DNA of 64,000 nt, taken from the NCBI GenBank assembly GCA_023667695.1, contig JAMOZY010000001.1:62001-126000 (forward strand). Direction: 5' to 3'. Positions 24,259 through 33,492 of this stretch are shown piece after piece. The position numbers and the translations under genes were made by a program. Positions within the stretch are counted from its first letter, which is position 1, and each line of letters begins with the position of its first letter. The stretch comes from Clostridium sp. GTDB lineage: Bacteria; Bacillota; Clostridia; Lachnospirales; Lachnospiraceae. The notes under the pieces are model-generated. The model did no database searches. It was not told the origin of the DNA and saw only the letters and a program-made list of their open reading frames with translations.

Positions 24259-25938
24259 ATGTCTATGAAATGGTTTCAAAAAAGTGTAGGCAGAAGAGTA
24301 TGCGCCTGGTTGTTGATTTTTTTAATTGGTGTTGGTTGCAATTTTGTGATGCCGAAAAGCGTATATGCAGATACAACAAGCCAGATACAGGGGTTTGTTA
24401 CCCGATTGTATCAGGTGTGTCTTTCAAGAACACCGGATGCAGCAGGTCTTAATTATTGGGTTAATATATTAACGACAAACCAGAAATCCGGTTCAGAGGT
24501 TGCGGCAGATTTTATTTTTAGTGAGGAATTTAAAAATAAAAATCTTTGCAACAGCTGTTATGTTGACAGCTTATATCGCTGCTTTATGGGAAGAGAAGCA
24601 GAAAATGCCGGTAAAGCCTACTGGTTGGAGCAGTTGGCGGATGGTATGACCAGAGGGCAGGTCTTTAACGGATTTTCCAGGAGCCAGGAATTCAGCAATA
24701 TCTGTGCTGAATATGGCGTGAATCGGGGAACCGGTGACTGGAGTAAGCGGTCATGCGTTTTAACGGGAAACTGCAGTACCTGTGGCGCAGCGAATCAGAC
24801 GGTAAATGCTTTTGTTACCAGACTGTATGATATTTGCCTGAGCCGCACGCCGGATGCTGGCGGCTTAGAATATTGGGCTACTCAGGCGAAGAATGGAAAA
24901 TCAGGAGCAGAAATTGCCTATGGCTTTGTGTTCAGTACAGAATTTAAGAACAGTAATGTCTGTAATGAGCATTTTGTGGAATGCATGTATCGGGCTTTTT
25001 TTGGCAGAGAATATGATGCAGCGGGAAAGGCTTACTGGCTTGGGAGGTTAAATTCCGGTGCAACAAAGGGCGAGATTTACAGTGGCTTTGTCAGCAGTAA
25101 AGAATTCCGGCAGTTATGTGCTGCCTGTGGCATTCAGGTAGGAAATACAAACTATAAGGCTTCTGATTTCAGGAAGTATGGCACCTGTGAAATCTGCAGC
25201 TCCAATGCTGTAGCCCAGTATTCCTATTCCTTATCTATTTTGAATCAGCATGATATCTATAGCGGTGGAAGCGTTATTCTTGCGTTGAAAACGGATAATC
25301 CGAATGTAGATACCATTTATACGGATTATGGTACCTCTAACGTGACAACCATTGTTGCTCCGTTATATAATGATGTAAAGTATTATGATAATTCCGTTCG
25401 GACCAATGGCTGGCAGGCCGTTCAGAGCCAGACTGGATACATAAGAACGATTAGTTATGATACGCCTGGAACGTATACCATTAAAGTGACGGAACGCATT
25501 GGCGACAGGCAGGTGGTAGTGGCAAGCTTAGCCGTTACGGTAAAGGACAGGACTGCCGCTGAGAATGCATGGTATGAGAGCGTGCTTGCAAGCCAGACAA
25601 ACAGCAGTATGACAAATCAACAGAAGATGAGCGCCTTGTGTTCTTATGTGCTGCAAAACTTTAAGTATGATGCAAATGATGGAACCTATCTGGTATTTCT
25701 GACAACCAGCGTAGGTCCATGGTGGGAAGTAAAGGAAATTGACTGCTGGGATGCTACCAGCATCATGTGTGAGTTTGCTGACCGGTTAGGCTTAGAAAGT
25801 GAATGGACACATGCCGGTTACCTGAATCACTATTATGCAACCGTTTATACGAAGGAAAAAGAAAAGGTAGGAGATTATGATGCATCTCCATATTCAGATA
25901 GTAATATAATTACGGAATGGAAGTATGTATTCGAATAA
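24259..25938 (+). CDS. Secreted transglutaminase-like protein with four DUF4214 repeats
   Basis: 559 aa. Signal peptide at residues 1-38 (basic start, hydrophobic core, SVYADTTS cleavage region). Four DUF4214-type units of about 50 residues follow, in two pairs (about 42-150 and 180-290); each has the RLY..CL.RTPD..GL.YW core and F..S.EF end. Unlike the other DUF4214 proteins here, each pair carries several Cys (CNSC, CSTC, CNEH), suggesting disulfides or metal sites. A beta domain (about 315-430) leads to a transglutaminase-like domain with Cys496 (IDCWDA), His524 (LNHYYA) and Asp539/541 (DYDAS). The role is probably peptide or amide chemistry at the cell surface. The domain order is reversed relative to the other three enzymes, where DUF4214 is C-terminal. 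AGGGAGG sets the start. Confidence 0.87.
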   Translation: MSMKWFQKSVGRRVCAWLLIFLIGVGCNFVMPKSVYADTTSQIQGFVTRLYQVCLSRTPDAAGLNYWVNILTTNQKSGSEVAADFIFSEEFKNKNLCNSCYVDSLYRCFMGREAENAGKAYWLEQLADGMTRGQVFNGFSRSQEFSNICAEYGVNRGTGDWSKRSCVLTGNCSTCGAANQTVNAFVTRLYDICLSRTPDAGGLEYWATQAKNGKSGAEIAYGFVFSTEFKNSNVCNEHFVECMYRAFFGREYDAAGKAYWLGRLNSGATKGEIYSGFVSSKEFRQLCAACGIQVGNTNYKASDFRKYGTCEICSSNAVAQYSYSLSILNQHDIYSGGSVILALKTDNPNVDTIYTDYGTSNVTTIVAPLYNDVKYYDNSVRTNGWQAVQSQTGYIRTISYDTPGTYTIKVTERIGDRQVVVASLAVTVKDRTAAENAWYESVLASQTNSSMTNQQKMSALCSYVLQNFKYDANDGTYLVFLTTSVGPWWEVKEIDCWDATSIMCEFADRLGLESEWTHAGYLNHYYATVYTKEKEKVGDYDASPYSDSNIITEWKYVFE

Positions 25939-25971
25939 TCCATTGCTTTTACATGGAAGAGGCATGGAGGG

Positions 25972-26015
25972 AAAGCGGCATTTACTTATATAAAAGGGAG
26001 TAAATGCCGCTTTTT
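25972..26015 (+). terminator. Terminator after the transglutaminase gene
   Basis: Perfect 15-bp stem (25972-25986 with 25999-26013), 12-base loop, T run 26011-26015. Separates this gene from the glycosyltransferase operon, which has its own promoter at 26079. Confidence 0.85.
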
Positions 26016-26078
26016 CCTGTTTACAACGAAACATACACCGGTATAGGTAAAGAAGCAGGGGACAGCCATGGAAATCAC

Positions 26079-26107
26079 TTGTTTCTGATTGCTGTTTGGC
26101 GTATAAT
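26079..26107 (+). promoter_or_regulatory. Promoter of the first glycosyltransferase operon
   Basis: TTGTTT at 26079-26084 and a perfect TATAAT at 26102-26107, spacer 17. Likely start of the transcript covering the glycosyltransferase, protease and later genes. Confidence 0.7.
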
Positions 26108-26162
26108 AAAGGTATCTGTAAATAGAATGGCTTGTTAGAAACATAGATTGGATAATAAAGAA

Positions 26163-27425
26163 ATGAATCTATCACAAAAAATAATTGATTTATCAGAAAA
26201 GCTCCGGCCGGTGCTGGTCAAGGTCCTGCCAATGAGCCTTCTTCGCTATATGAAGGACCGGGTTCAGGAGCAGAGCTTAAAGAAGCTTCAAAACCGGAAA
26301 CGAAAGCCCTATGACCCTCGGCATTATGAGCCGGGCGTGAATCTGATTGGATGCATTCGTGCGGAAATCGGTCTGGGACAGAGCTGCCGTCTGCTGGCAA
26401 ATGAAATCGACCATACGAAGATTCCGTATTCCATAAAGGATTTTTTACTGGACGGAGAACTGCGGGCAGAGGATCATAGCTGGGATTATAAGATTCAGGA
26501 GGCCCTTCCCTATAGCATCAATCTGCTTCATATTGAACCTATGGATTTAATCATGGCATACATGAAGATGGAGCCGGAGGTATGGGATTATCGGTATAAT
26601 ATTGCATTCTGGCTGTGGGAGCTGGAGGAGTTTCCGGAAAGCTGGAAAAAGAGCTTAGAGCTGGTTGATGAAATCTGGACCCCTTCCGAATTTGCCAGTT
26701 CCTGCATCCGTAAGGTGACGGATAAGCCGGTATTGACCATTCCTTATTGTGTGACTGCACCTACAGAGGAGCAATACGACCGGGAATACTTTAATCTTCC
26801 GGAGGATGCTTTTTTGTTTCTGGTTATGTATGATACCAACAGCACCATGGCGCGGAAGAATCCGGTGGGGGCGATTCAGGCATTTCAAAAGGCATTTTCA
26901 CCGGAGGACCAGCGTGTGGGGCTGGTATTAAAGATGAATAATCCCCGGCAGGAGGATTTAGAGGCGGTTAAGGCTTCCCTCGGGGACTATAAGAACATAT
27001 ATTATATAACAGAAATCATGGATAAGATTGTGGTAAACAGCCTGATTCGTTCGGTGGATGTATTCGTTTCTCTTCATCGGGCAGAAGGATTCGGTCTGGT
27101 TCTGGCAGAGGCAATGCTGAATGGAACCCCCTGTATCGCTACGAACTGGTCTTCGAATACAGAGTTCATGAATGACGAGGTGGCATGTATGGTGGATTAT
27201 GAATTCACCGTATTGGAGCATACCAGTCCGCCTTATGAGAAGGGAGCCCGATGGGCGGATGCGAATATTGACACCGCTGCTGCTTATATGCGGAGGCTGT
27301 TGGAGGAACCGGAGTATTATCAGGCTCTGGCTGAAAGAGGAAAGTGTTATATTGAAGAAAAGCTGGGAATGGAGCAGGCGGTTACAGCCATCCGTCAGCG
27401 GCTTCGGGAGCTTCAGGAGATTTAG
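26163..27425 (+). CDS. GT4-type glycosyltransferase
   Basis: A 420-aa GT-B glycosyltransferase. The N-terminal domain holds a Gly-rich donor/acceptor loop (GCIRAEIGLGQSCRLLANEI, near residue 65). The C-terminal domain has the GT4 motif EGFGLVLAEAMLNGTPCIAT (near 305), in which the Glu contacts the nucleotide-sugar. No signal peptide; cytoplasmic or peripheral. The start is uncertain: TTG 26148 and ATG 26163 are both possible and neither has a strong ribosome binding site; ATG is taken. It is the first gene behind the promoter at 26079 and is followed within 24 bases by the secreted metalloprotease. Confidence 0.87.
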   Translation: MNLSQKIIDLSEKLRPVLVKVLPMSLLRYMKDRVQEQSLKKLQNRKRKPYDPRHYEPGVNLIGCIRAEIGLGQSCRLLANEIDHTKIPYSIKDFLLDGELRAEDHSWDYKIQEALPYSINLLHIEPMDLIMAYMKMEPEVWDYRYNIAFWLWELEEFPESWKKSLELVDEIWTPSEFASSCIRKVTDKPVLTIPYCVTAPTEEQYDREYFNLPEDAFLFLVMYDTNSTMARKNPVGAIQAFQKAFSPEDQRVGLVLKMNNPRQEDLEAVKASLGDYKNIYYITEIMDKIVVNSLIRSVDVFVSLHRAEGFGLVLAEAMLNGTPCIATNWSSNTEFMNDEVACMVDYEFTVLEHTSPPYEKGARWADANIDTAAAYMRRLLEEPEYYQALAERGKCYIEEKLGMEQAVTAIRQRLRELQEI

Positions 27426-27448
27426 GGTTTAAGGAAAGGAGAAGCAGG

Positions 27449-30400
27449 ATGAGAAAACGAATCATGAGTATCTTATTGTCTGTTTTGCTGGTTGTATTAT
27501 ATCTTCCCTTGTCCGGGGAAACTGTAAAGGCTGCCGTTGCCCCGTCAAAAATGGCGAATCTGGTTCTGTTTATTAGCTTTTCGGATACAGAGACGGATTA
27601 TTGGAATCTGGAAGAATATGAAGGGCATTCAAAGCTGCGGGGGGAAGAAATCTATGACCTGTATAATGTAACGGAAAGCGGTATGGGAACCTTATCCGTA
27701 AAGGATTATTTTTCACTGGTTTCCTGCGGTAAGTTTGAGATTGAAAATATCATGCCGCAAATGACAGGAGAACAGCATACGATTGTACCGATTACGTTAG
27801 ATAAAAACACAGAGTATTACAATTCAGGAGGCGAATACAGTCTGTTAAAGGAAGCTGCAGAGCAGCTGAACCAGAATGGAGAATGGCTGGGAAAGCTTCC
27901 TGCTACGCTGGATTATGATGGAAATGGGTTTATTGATAATGTGACCTTCCTTGTGGCAAGTCCGGAAACGGACCGTGACACAAACTTCTATTCCCATAAA
28001 GCGGATGCAGCAGGTTATGGGATTTCCATCAACGGCACCAGGATGAATTGCTACAATATCATTAATTATGGAAGGCTGCACAGTGTGTCGGGAGGCGCCG
28101 GTGTAGCGGCTCATGAATTCCTGCATGTACTTGGACCTTTGGATACCTACAAAATCTGTGTTGACGGTACGGGAACCTGTGGAGAAGGTCCGGTGGGCTG
28201 CTGGGATATTATGGCAGAGTGTTCGTACCGCGTTCAGTACCCGCTGGCCCATACCAGACAGGAACTGGGCTGGATTGATATAGAGGAGGCACCGGTTTCC
28301 GGTACCTATACCCTGACGTCGCCCCAGAGTGACAGTAATCATTATGCCATGATTCTGAAGACACCTTATTCAGATACGGAGTTTTTCGTAGTAGAGTATC
28401 GGAAGAAGGGAAGCATTTATCCGGGCGGGCATAAGGATAAGATTGATGCAGGAATTGGCGAAAGCGGTATTATTGTCTATCGGGTGAATCTGGCGGCAGA
28501 GCCGAAGTCGAATCTGGCGTCTAATTACATCTATGTATTCCGGCAGGGCGAGGAAGAGGCAGCGGCAACGAAAGCAGAGGCCAGAAACGCCTACTTATCC
28601 TCGGAATCCGGACGTACCGCCTTTGGTTCAGGGGTGGTATCGGAGACCTCTTCGACGAAAGCCATTACCTATACAGATGGTACAAACAGCGGCATCATAA
28701 TCCGGAATGTGGGTACTGCCGGAGGAGATACGATTACCTTTGATTTGGAATATAGCATTGATATGAATGGAAGGGCTTGGGATTCTGAGCAGTATCAGTA
28801 TGCTCCGATACAGAATGGAATCGGCTTACATGCCAGTATTTTAAATGGAACGCTTTATGGAAGTAATATGAAAATTGTCAGCTACAATGGTAAGCTGTAT
28901 GGTCTGAGTTCCAATTCCGCCGGAAGGGCAGAGCTGTATTCCTATACAAACGGAAGCTGGAAATCGGTCAAGGTTCTGACTCCGAATCATTATTCCTATG
29001 ACATGGATTTGGAAGTAGGTGCCGATGGACTGCTGTATATTGTCTGTGTGGAAGAGGATACCGGGCTTCGGGTATACAGTATGAATGCTTCTGGAGCATT
29101 TTCCGACCTTACGAGCGGACTTTCCCTGCAGGGCAGCGTGGCAAATCCTAAGATTACTTTAACCTCGGCCGGTGTGGCAGTTGCTTACCGGGATTGGAGG
29201 AATGGCGAGGTAATCCGTGCGTATCTGCGCAAGGGAACCACCTGGCAGGCATTGAATACCAATGGCATTTCCGGAAATGATTTTCAAATCTGCGGCAGGG
29301 GAAATGATTGTTATCTCACAGCCATTCGTGGAAGCGGCAATTGCGTCTATTATTGTAACGTGGCGAATACCTCAGCCTTTACAAAGCTTGGTCAGGAATT
29401 TACCAATAACAGTATCTCGATTATTGATTTGATAATTGATAAATACGGTGTTTTATATGTATCGTATTACGATACGGTACAGAAGGCTGTTTTGGTACAG
29501 GGGTATCAAAACGGCGTGTGGAAGCAGCTTGGCATGAATGTGTATAGTTCTATGGTTTCGAGTATTTCCATGGAAATCAATGACAGTAAGCTATACGTTG
29601 CCTATCAGGGAGAAAATCTGGTCGGCATAAAAAGTCATGCAATTTTATCATCCGGCGGTGCCACCCAGACCATTCCGATTCAGGCGGTGAATCTGGACCG
29701 GACCAGTATCAGCATGAGACCGGGTGAGACCACTGTCTTGCAGGCCTTTGTTTATCCACAGAATACAACACAGAGTACGAAGATTACCTGGTCCAGCTCC
29801 AATTCCGGAGTGGCTTCCGTGGATTCCAATGGAAAAATTACGGCGAAAGCTGCCGGTACTGCATCCATAACTGCACAGACGGTCAATGGACTTCGGGTAA
29901 TCTGTACGGTACGGGTCAGCGCTGGAGGAACGGCGGCTGCCCCTTATACGCCAACCGAGGCTTTTGTGGCAAGGCTGTATACCATGTGTCTGGGACGGGA
30001 ACCGGAGGCGGCAGGTCTGGCATACTGGAATCAGGTGCTGGTATCACGGAAACAGGGCGGCGCCCAGGTCGGATATGGCTTTGTATTTAGTGAAGAGTAT
30101 GAGAATAAGCAGACCTCGGATGGGGATTATATTGAAATGTTGTATCAGGTATTCATGAACCGTCCTTCCGATACAGACGGCAAGAATTACTGGCTGGGCA
30201 TATTGGACCAGGGGGTATCCAGGGAGTATGTCTACCGGGGATTTTCTCAGTCCCAGGAGTATAGCAATATCTGCAATTCTTATGGGATTGAACGAGGCGC
30301 TATCGCCCTGACCCAGGCGAGGGATAAGAATCCGAATCTGACTGCATTTGTAAACCGGATTTACGAAAAGGCCATGGAGCGGAACGGAGAAGAGGATGGA

Positions 30401-30676
30401 TTAAACTACTGGTGCGGTGTGATACAACGTGGCAGCAAAACACCGGTACAGGTGGCGGAGTACTTCATTACTTCGGAGGAGTTCCGGAATAAGCGGTTAA
30501 GCAATGAGGAATATGTCAAGGTGCTTTACCGGACCTTCATGGGACGGGAATGTGACCAGGGTGGTCTGAGCTATTGGCTGGGAGAACTGAGCCGGGGCTG
30601 CAGCCGGGAGGATGTCCTCCATCGGTTTGCTAACTGTCCGGAGTTTAAGAATATCATGTCTCAGTTCGGGTTGTAG
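27449..30676 (+). CDS. Secreted M6-type metalloprotease with DUF4214 tail
   Basis: 1075 aa. Signal peptide 1-28 (ends GETVKAAV). The peptidase region (about 35-440) has the zinc site HEFLHVLGPLD with His222, Glu223 and His226, the HExxHxxGxxD form of metzincin-like M6 (immune-inhibitor-A-type) peptidases. A beta-rich, propeller-like region follows (about 450-745), then a Big_2 Ig-like domain (about 748-828; WSSSNSGVASVD), then four DUF4214 repeats (about 833-1075) ending MSQFGL. There is no LPXTG, SLH or hydrophobic tail after them. The tail is closely similar to those of the next gene and the GH5 gene. Strong AAGGAG start; it overlaps the glycosyltransferase transcript. Target proteins unknown. 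Confidence 0.9.
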   Translation: MRKRIMSILLSVLLVVLYLPLSGETVKAAVAPSKMANLVLFISFSDTETDYWNLEEYEGHSKLRGEEIYDLYNVTESGMGTLSVKDYFSLVSCGKFEIENIMPQMTGEQHTIVPITLDKNTEYYNSGGEYSLLKEAAEQLNQNGEWLGKLPATLDYDGNGFIDNVTFLVASPETDRDTNFYSHKADAAGYGISINGTRMNCYNIINYGRLHSVSGGAGVAAHEFLHVLGPLDTYKICVDGTGTCGEGPVGCWDIMAECSYRVQYPLAHTRQELGWIDIEEAPVSGTYTLTSPQSDSNHYAMILKTPYSDTEFFVVEYRKKGSIYPGGHKDKIDAGIGESGIIVYRVNLAAEPKSNLASNYIYVFRQGEEEAAATKAEARNAYLSSESGRTAFGSGVVSETSSTKAITYTDGTNSGIIIRNVGTAGGDTITFDLEYSIDMNGRAWDSEQYQYAPIQNGIGLHASILNGTLYGSNMKIVSYNGKLYGLSSNSAGRAELYSYTNGSWKSVKVLTPNHYSYDMDLEVGADGLLYIVCVEEDTGLRVYSMNASGAFSDLTSGLSLQGSVANPKITLTSAGVAVAYRDWRNGEVIRAYLRKGTTWQALNTNGISGNDFQICGRGNDCYLTAIRGSGNCVYYCNVANTSAFTKLGQEFTNNSISIIDLIIDKYGVLYVSYYDTVQKAVLVQGYQNGVWKQLGMNVYSSMVSSISMEINDSKLYVAYQGENLVGIKSHAILSSGGATQTIPIQAVNLDRTSISMRPGETTVLQAFVYPQNTTQSTKITWSSSNSGVASVDSNGKITAKAAGTASITAQTVNGLRVICTVRVSAGGTAAAPYTPTEAFVARLYTMCLGREPEAAGLAYWNQVLVSRKQGGAQVGYGFVFSEEYENKQTSDGDYIEMLYQVFMNRPSDTDGKNYWLGILDQGVSREYVYRGFSQSQEYSNICNSYGIERGAIALTQARDKNPNLTAFVNRIYEKAMERNGEEDGLNYWCGVIQRGSKTPVQVAEYFITSEEFRNKRLSNEEYVKVLYRTFMGRECDQGGLSYWLGELSRGCSREDVLHRFANCPEFKNIMSQFGL
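29946..30673 (+). repeat. DUF4214 tail copy 1 (metalloprotease)
   Basis: DNA encoding four tandem DUF4214 units. Long stretches match copy 2 at 32742-33467 almost base for base, for example the segments around 30080-30170 and 30205-30240; copy 3 at 38537 is more diverged. Direct repeats of this length could recombine. Confidence 0.75.
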
Positions 30677-30686
30677 GAGAATACAG

Positions 30687-33470
30687 ATGAAAACACAGAG
30701 AATAATTGCGTGTATGCTGGTGGCTTCTGTTTTATACCATATAGCCTTTGGCGGATTGCCTGTCGTCTATGGAGAAGAAGCACCTGTGCTGATTGAGACG
30801 GATTCCGTAGAAGATATCGTAAATGATGACGGAGCGGACGAGACGAATAGTTATCACCCGCTTTCCTATGAGGTGCCGTCCGTAAAGCCGGCAGAGGCAT
30901 ATGAAATTGCGCCTTTGACCGCTGGACTGCAGGAACGATATGATTCCAGAGATAGAGCGGAGCAGTGTATCACTTCGGTGAAAAATCAGGGGAATTATGG
31001 TACCTGCTGGGCCTTTGCAGCGATTAATTCTGCGGAAGCGGATTTGATTCTGGATGGACGATTGCCGGCAGCTTCTGCGGATTTGTCGGAAGCCCAGCTT
31101 GCGTACTTCTTTTATCACCGGCTTTCGGACCCCTTAGGCGGTACGGATGGCGATATCGTATCTCCGTCACGGAATTATCTGTCGTTAGGAGGAAATAATC
31201 AATTAAGCACATTTGCATTAGCTACCTGGATATCACCGACAGAAGAAAGGGTCATGGAATATGGAAGGATTGGCAGCTATACCGGGGCAAATGTGCAGAA
31301 GGACATGGCTTATGCTTCCGATGCTGCCCATTTGCAGAATTCATACTGGATTTCCATGTCAGATGAGGACGTACTGAAGGAAATGATTATGAGGTATGGA
31401 GCAGTTGCAACCTCTTATTATTCAGATTCTGATTATTATACCGGGGATGAACAGTACTATTATTATCCGGTTGATACGGGACAAAATCATGCCGTTTCGA
31501 TTGTAGGATGGGATGATACCATACCGGCCGAGCGGTTTACTGTTACAGTAAACGGCAGTACCTACCGGCCTGCCCGTAACGGCGGCTGGCTGATTAAGAA
31601 CAGTTATGGGGCGAACTGGGGCAGGGATGGATATTTCTGGCTTTCTTATGAAGATAGAAGTCTTTTAAACAGTCAGAATATGGGAGTGGTATTCGATTAT
31701 GAGGCGGCGGATAATTATGACAATAATTATCAGTATGACGGTACGGTAAGTTTGAGCCGTCTATACTATAGATCTCTGACAAGCTGCTATAATGCCAATG
31801 TATTTACTACGCAGGCGGATGAAACCTTAGAAGCCGTAGGATTCTACACCACAGAGCCGGGGATGGGATACCGGATTCAGGTATATCGGAATGTTACGGA
31901 AGGCTCTCCTATGGGAACGCCTGTATTTGTAAGTCCGGTTGCCGGAACTGCAGAGTATGCCGGATATCATACAGTTTCCCTTGGACAGGGGATTGCACTG
32001 AATGCGGGTGAGACTTATTCTGTGGTAGTACAGTATACCAAAGCTGCCGGTGGAGTTTCTTTTTTTATAGATAAGAGTGTGAATTTTGGCTGGATGCAGT
32101 GCATATCTGCTAATCAGACCGGTCAGGGATACTTTAGTGCCAATGGTACTACCTGGCAGGATTGCGCTGCGGAACAGAATGCGAATATCCGGATTAAAGC
32201 CTTTACCAATTATCGTTCTGCCAACGGAACAAAACCGACCGTGATTCCAACTGCAGGAATATCCTTTGAACGTAGTGCTTATAGTCTGTCAAAGAACCAG
32301 AAGCTGACTTTGAAGGTTCTGGTTCAGCCGGAGAACGCAACCAATCAGGATGTAACATGGAGCAGCTCCAATCCCGCTATCGCAGAGGTAAGTACAGCCG
32401 GGGTAGTGACGGCAAAAAGCGAGGGTACAGCAATTATAACAGCAAGAACCGATGCAGGCGGTCATAAGACGGTCTGTCAGGTGACGGTAACAGACCCGGC
32501 AAGGATTACAGGACTTCAGGCAGCTTCCGTGAATATTTCCTTGAACGAGCAGCGAAGGCTGGATGTGGTTCTGGCTCCGGCTTCTGCATCCAGGACAAGC
32601 TTGAGTTTCTCTTCTTCAAATCCTTCGGTTGTTACGGTGTCTGGAGACGGCGTGCTTATTGGCATCACACCGGGAACCGCAGTCATTACAATCGCTTCGA
32701 AAAACAGCAGTGTCAAAACCACCGTTCAAGTAACCGTATACAGTCCGACCCAGTCTTTTTGCGCAAGGCTGTATGAGAAATGTCTGGGACGGCAGGCAGA
32801 AGCAGATGGTCTGGCATACTGGAACCAGATGCTGGTATCGAAGAAGAAAAGTGGCGCACAGGCAGGCTACGGCTTTGTATTCAGTGAAGAATATGAGAAT
32901 AAGCAGACCTCGGACGAGGAATATATTGAGATGTTATATCAGGTATTCATGGACCGTCCCTCTGATGCAGAGGGGAAGGCTTACTGGCTGGGCGTATTGG
33001 ACCAGGGGGTATCCAGGGAGTATGTTTACCGGGGCTTTGCTCATTCCCAGGAGTATACCAATATCTGTAATTCCTATGGGATTGAACGGGGAAGTGTGAC
33101 GCTGACCCAGGCAAGGGATAAGAATCCGAACCTGACCGCATTTGTGAACCGGATATATGAAAAGGCCATGGGGCGGAACGGAGATGCTGAGGGTCTGAAC
33201 TATTGGTGCAGCACCATACAGGGAGGCAGAAAAAATCCGGTACAGGTGGCAGAGTACTTCATTACCTCCCAGGAGTTCCGGAATAAGAATTTGAGCAATG
33301 CGGAATATGTCAAGGTGCTTTATCGGACCTTTATGGGACGGGAATGCGACCAGGAGGGTCTGGATTACTGGCTGGGAGAGTTGAACCGGGGCAGCAGCCG
33401 GGAGACGGTCCTGCGTCGGTTTGCAGGCTGTCCGGAGTTTAAGAATATAATGGCTTCCTTTGGGTTATAG
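30687..33470 (+). CDS. Secreted papain-type cysteine protease with DUF4214 tail
   Basis: 927 aa. Signal peptide 1-28 (ends PVVYGEEA). Peptidase C1A domain (about 75-330): Gln and Cys107 in KNQGNYGTCWAF, His268 in QNHAVSIVGWDD, Asn305 in LIKNSYGANWG, the full papain triad plus oxyanion Gln. A lectin-like beta domain follows (about 335-515, begins DNYDNNYQYDG), as in other bacterial C1 proteases, then two Big_2 Ig-like domains (about 520-602 and 603-685) and four DUF4214 units (686-927) ending MASFGL. No LPXTG or SLH. It begins 10 bases after the metalloprotease stop with TAGGAGAA; a frame from 30612 would overlap that gene and lacks a start signal. Co-transcribed surface protease. Confidence 0.92.
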   Translation: MKTQRIIACMLVASVLYHIAFGGLPVVYGEEAPVLIETDSVEDIVNDDGADETNSYHPLSYEVPSVKPAEAYEIAPLTAGLQERYDSRDRAEQCITSVKNQGNYGTCWAFAAINSAEADLILDGRLPAASADLSEAQLAYFFYHRLSDPLGGTDGDIVSPSRNYLSLGGNNQLSTFALATWISPTEERVMEYGRIGSYTGANVQKDMAYASDAAHLQNSYWISMSDEDVLKEMIMRYGAVATSYYSDSDYYTGDEQYYYYPVDTGQNHAVSIVGWDDTIPAERFTVTVNGSTYRPARNGGWLIKNSYGANWGRDGYFWLSYEDRSLLNSQNMGVVFDYEAADNYDNNYQYDGTVSLSRLYYRSLTSCYNANVFTTQADETLEAVGFYTTEPGMGYRIQVYRNVTEGSPMGTPVFVSPVAGTAEYAGYHTVSLGQGIALNAGETYSVVVQYTKAAGGVSFFIDKSVNFGWMQCISANQTGQGYFSANGTTWQDCAAEQNANIRIKAFTNYRSANGTKPTVIPTAGISFERSAYSLSKNQKLTLKVLVQPENATNQDVTWSSSNPAIAEVSTAGVVTAKSEGTAIITARTDAGGHKTVCQVTVTDPARITGLQAASVNISLNEQRRLDVVLAPASASRTSLSFSSSNPSVVTVSGDGVLIGITPGTAVITIASKNSSVKTTVQVTVYSPTQSFCARLYEKCLGRQAEADGLAYWNQMLVSKKKSGAQAGYGFVFSEEYENKQTSDEEYIEMLYQVFMDRPSDAEGKAYWLGVLDQGVSREYVYRGFAHSQEYTNICNSYGIERGSVTLTQARDKNPNLTAFVNRIYEKAMGRNGDAEGLNYWCSTIQGGRKNPVQVAEYFITSQEFRNKNLSNAEYVKVLYRTFMGRECDQEGLDYWLGELNRGSSRETVLRRFAGCPEFKNIMASFGL
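32742..33467 (+). repeat. DUF4214 tail copy 2 (papain-type protease)
   Basis: Second copy of the four-unit DUF4214 tail, the closest match to copy 1. The final residues ECDQEGLDYWLGELNRG and the FGL end parallel both other copies. Confidence 0.75.
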
Positions 33471-33492
33471 ATGTAAGTAGGAGAATGAAGGT

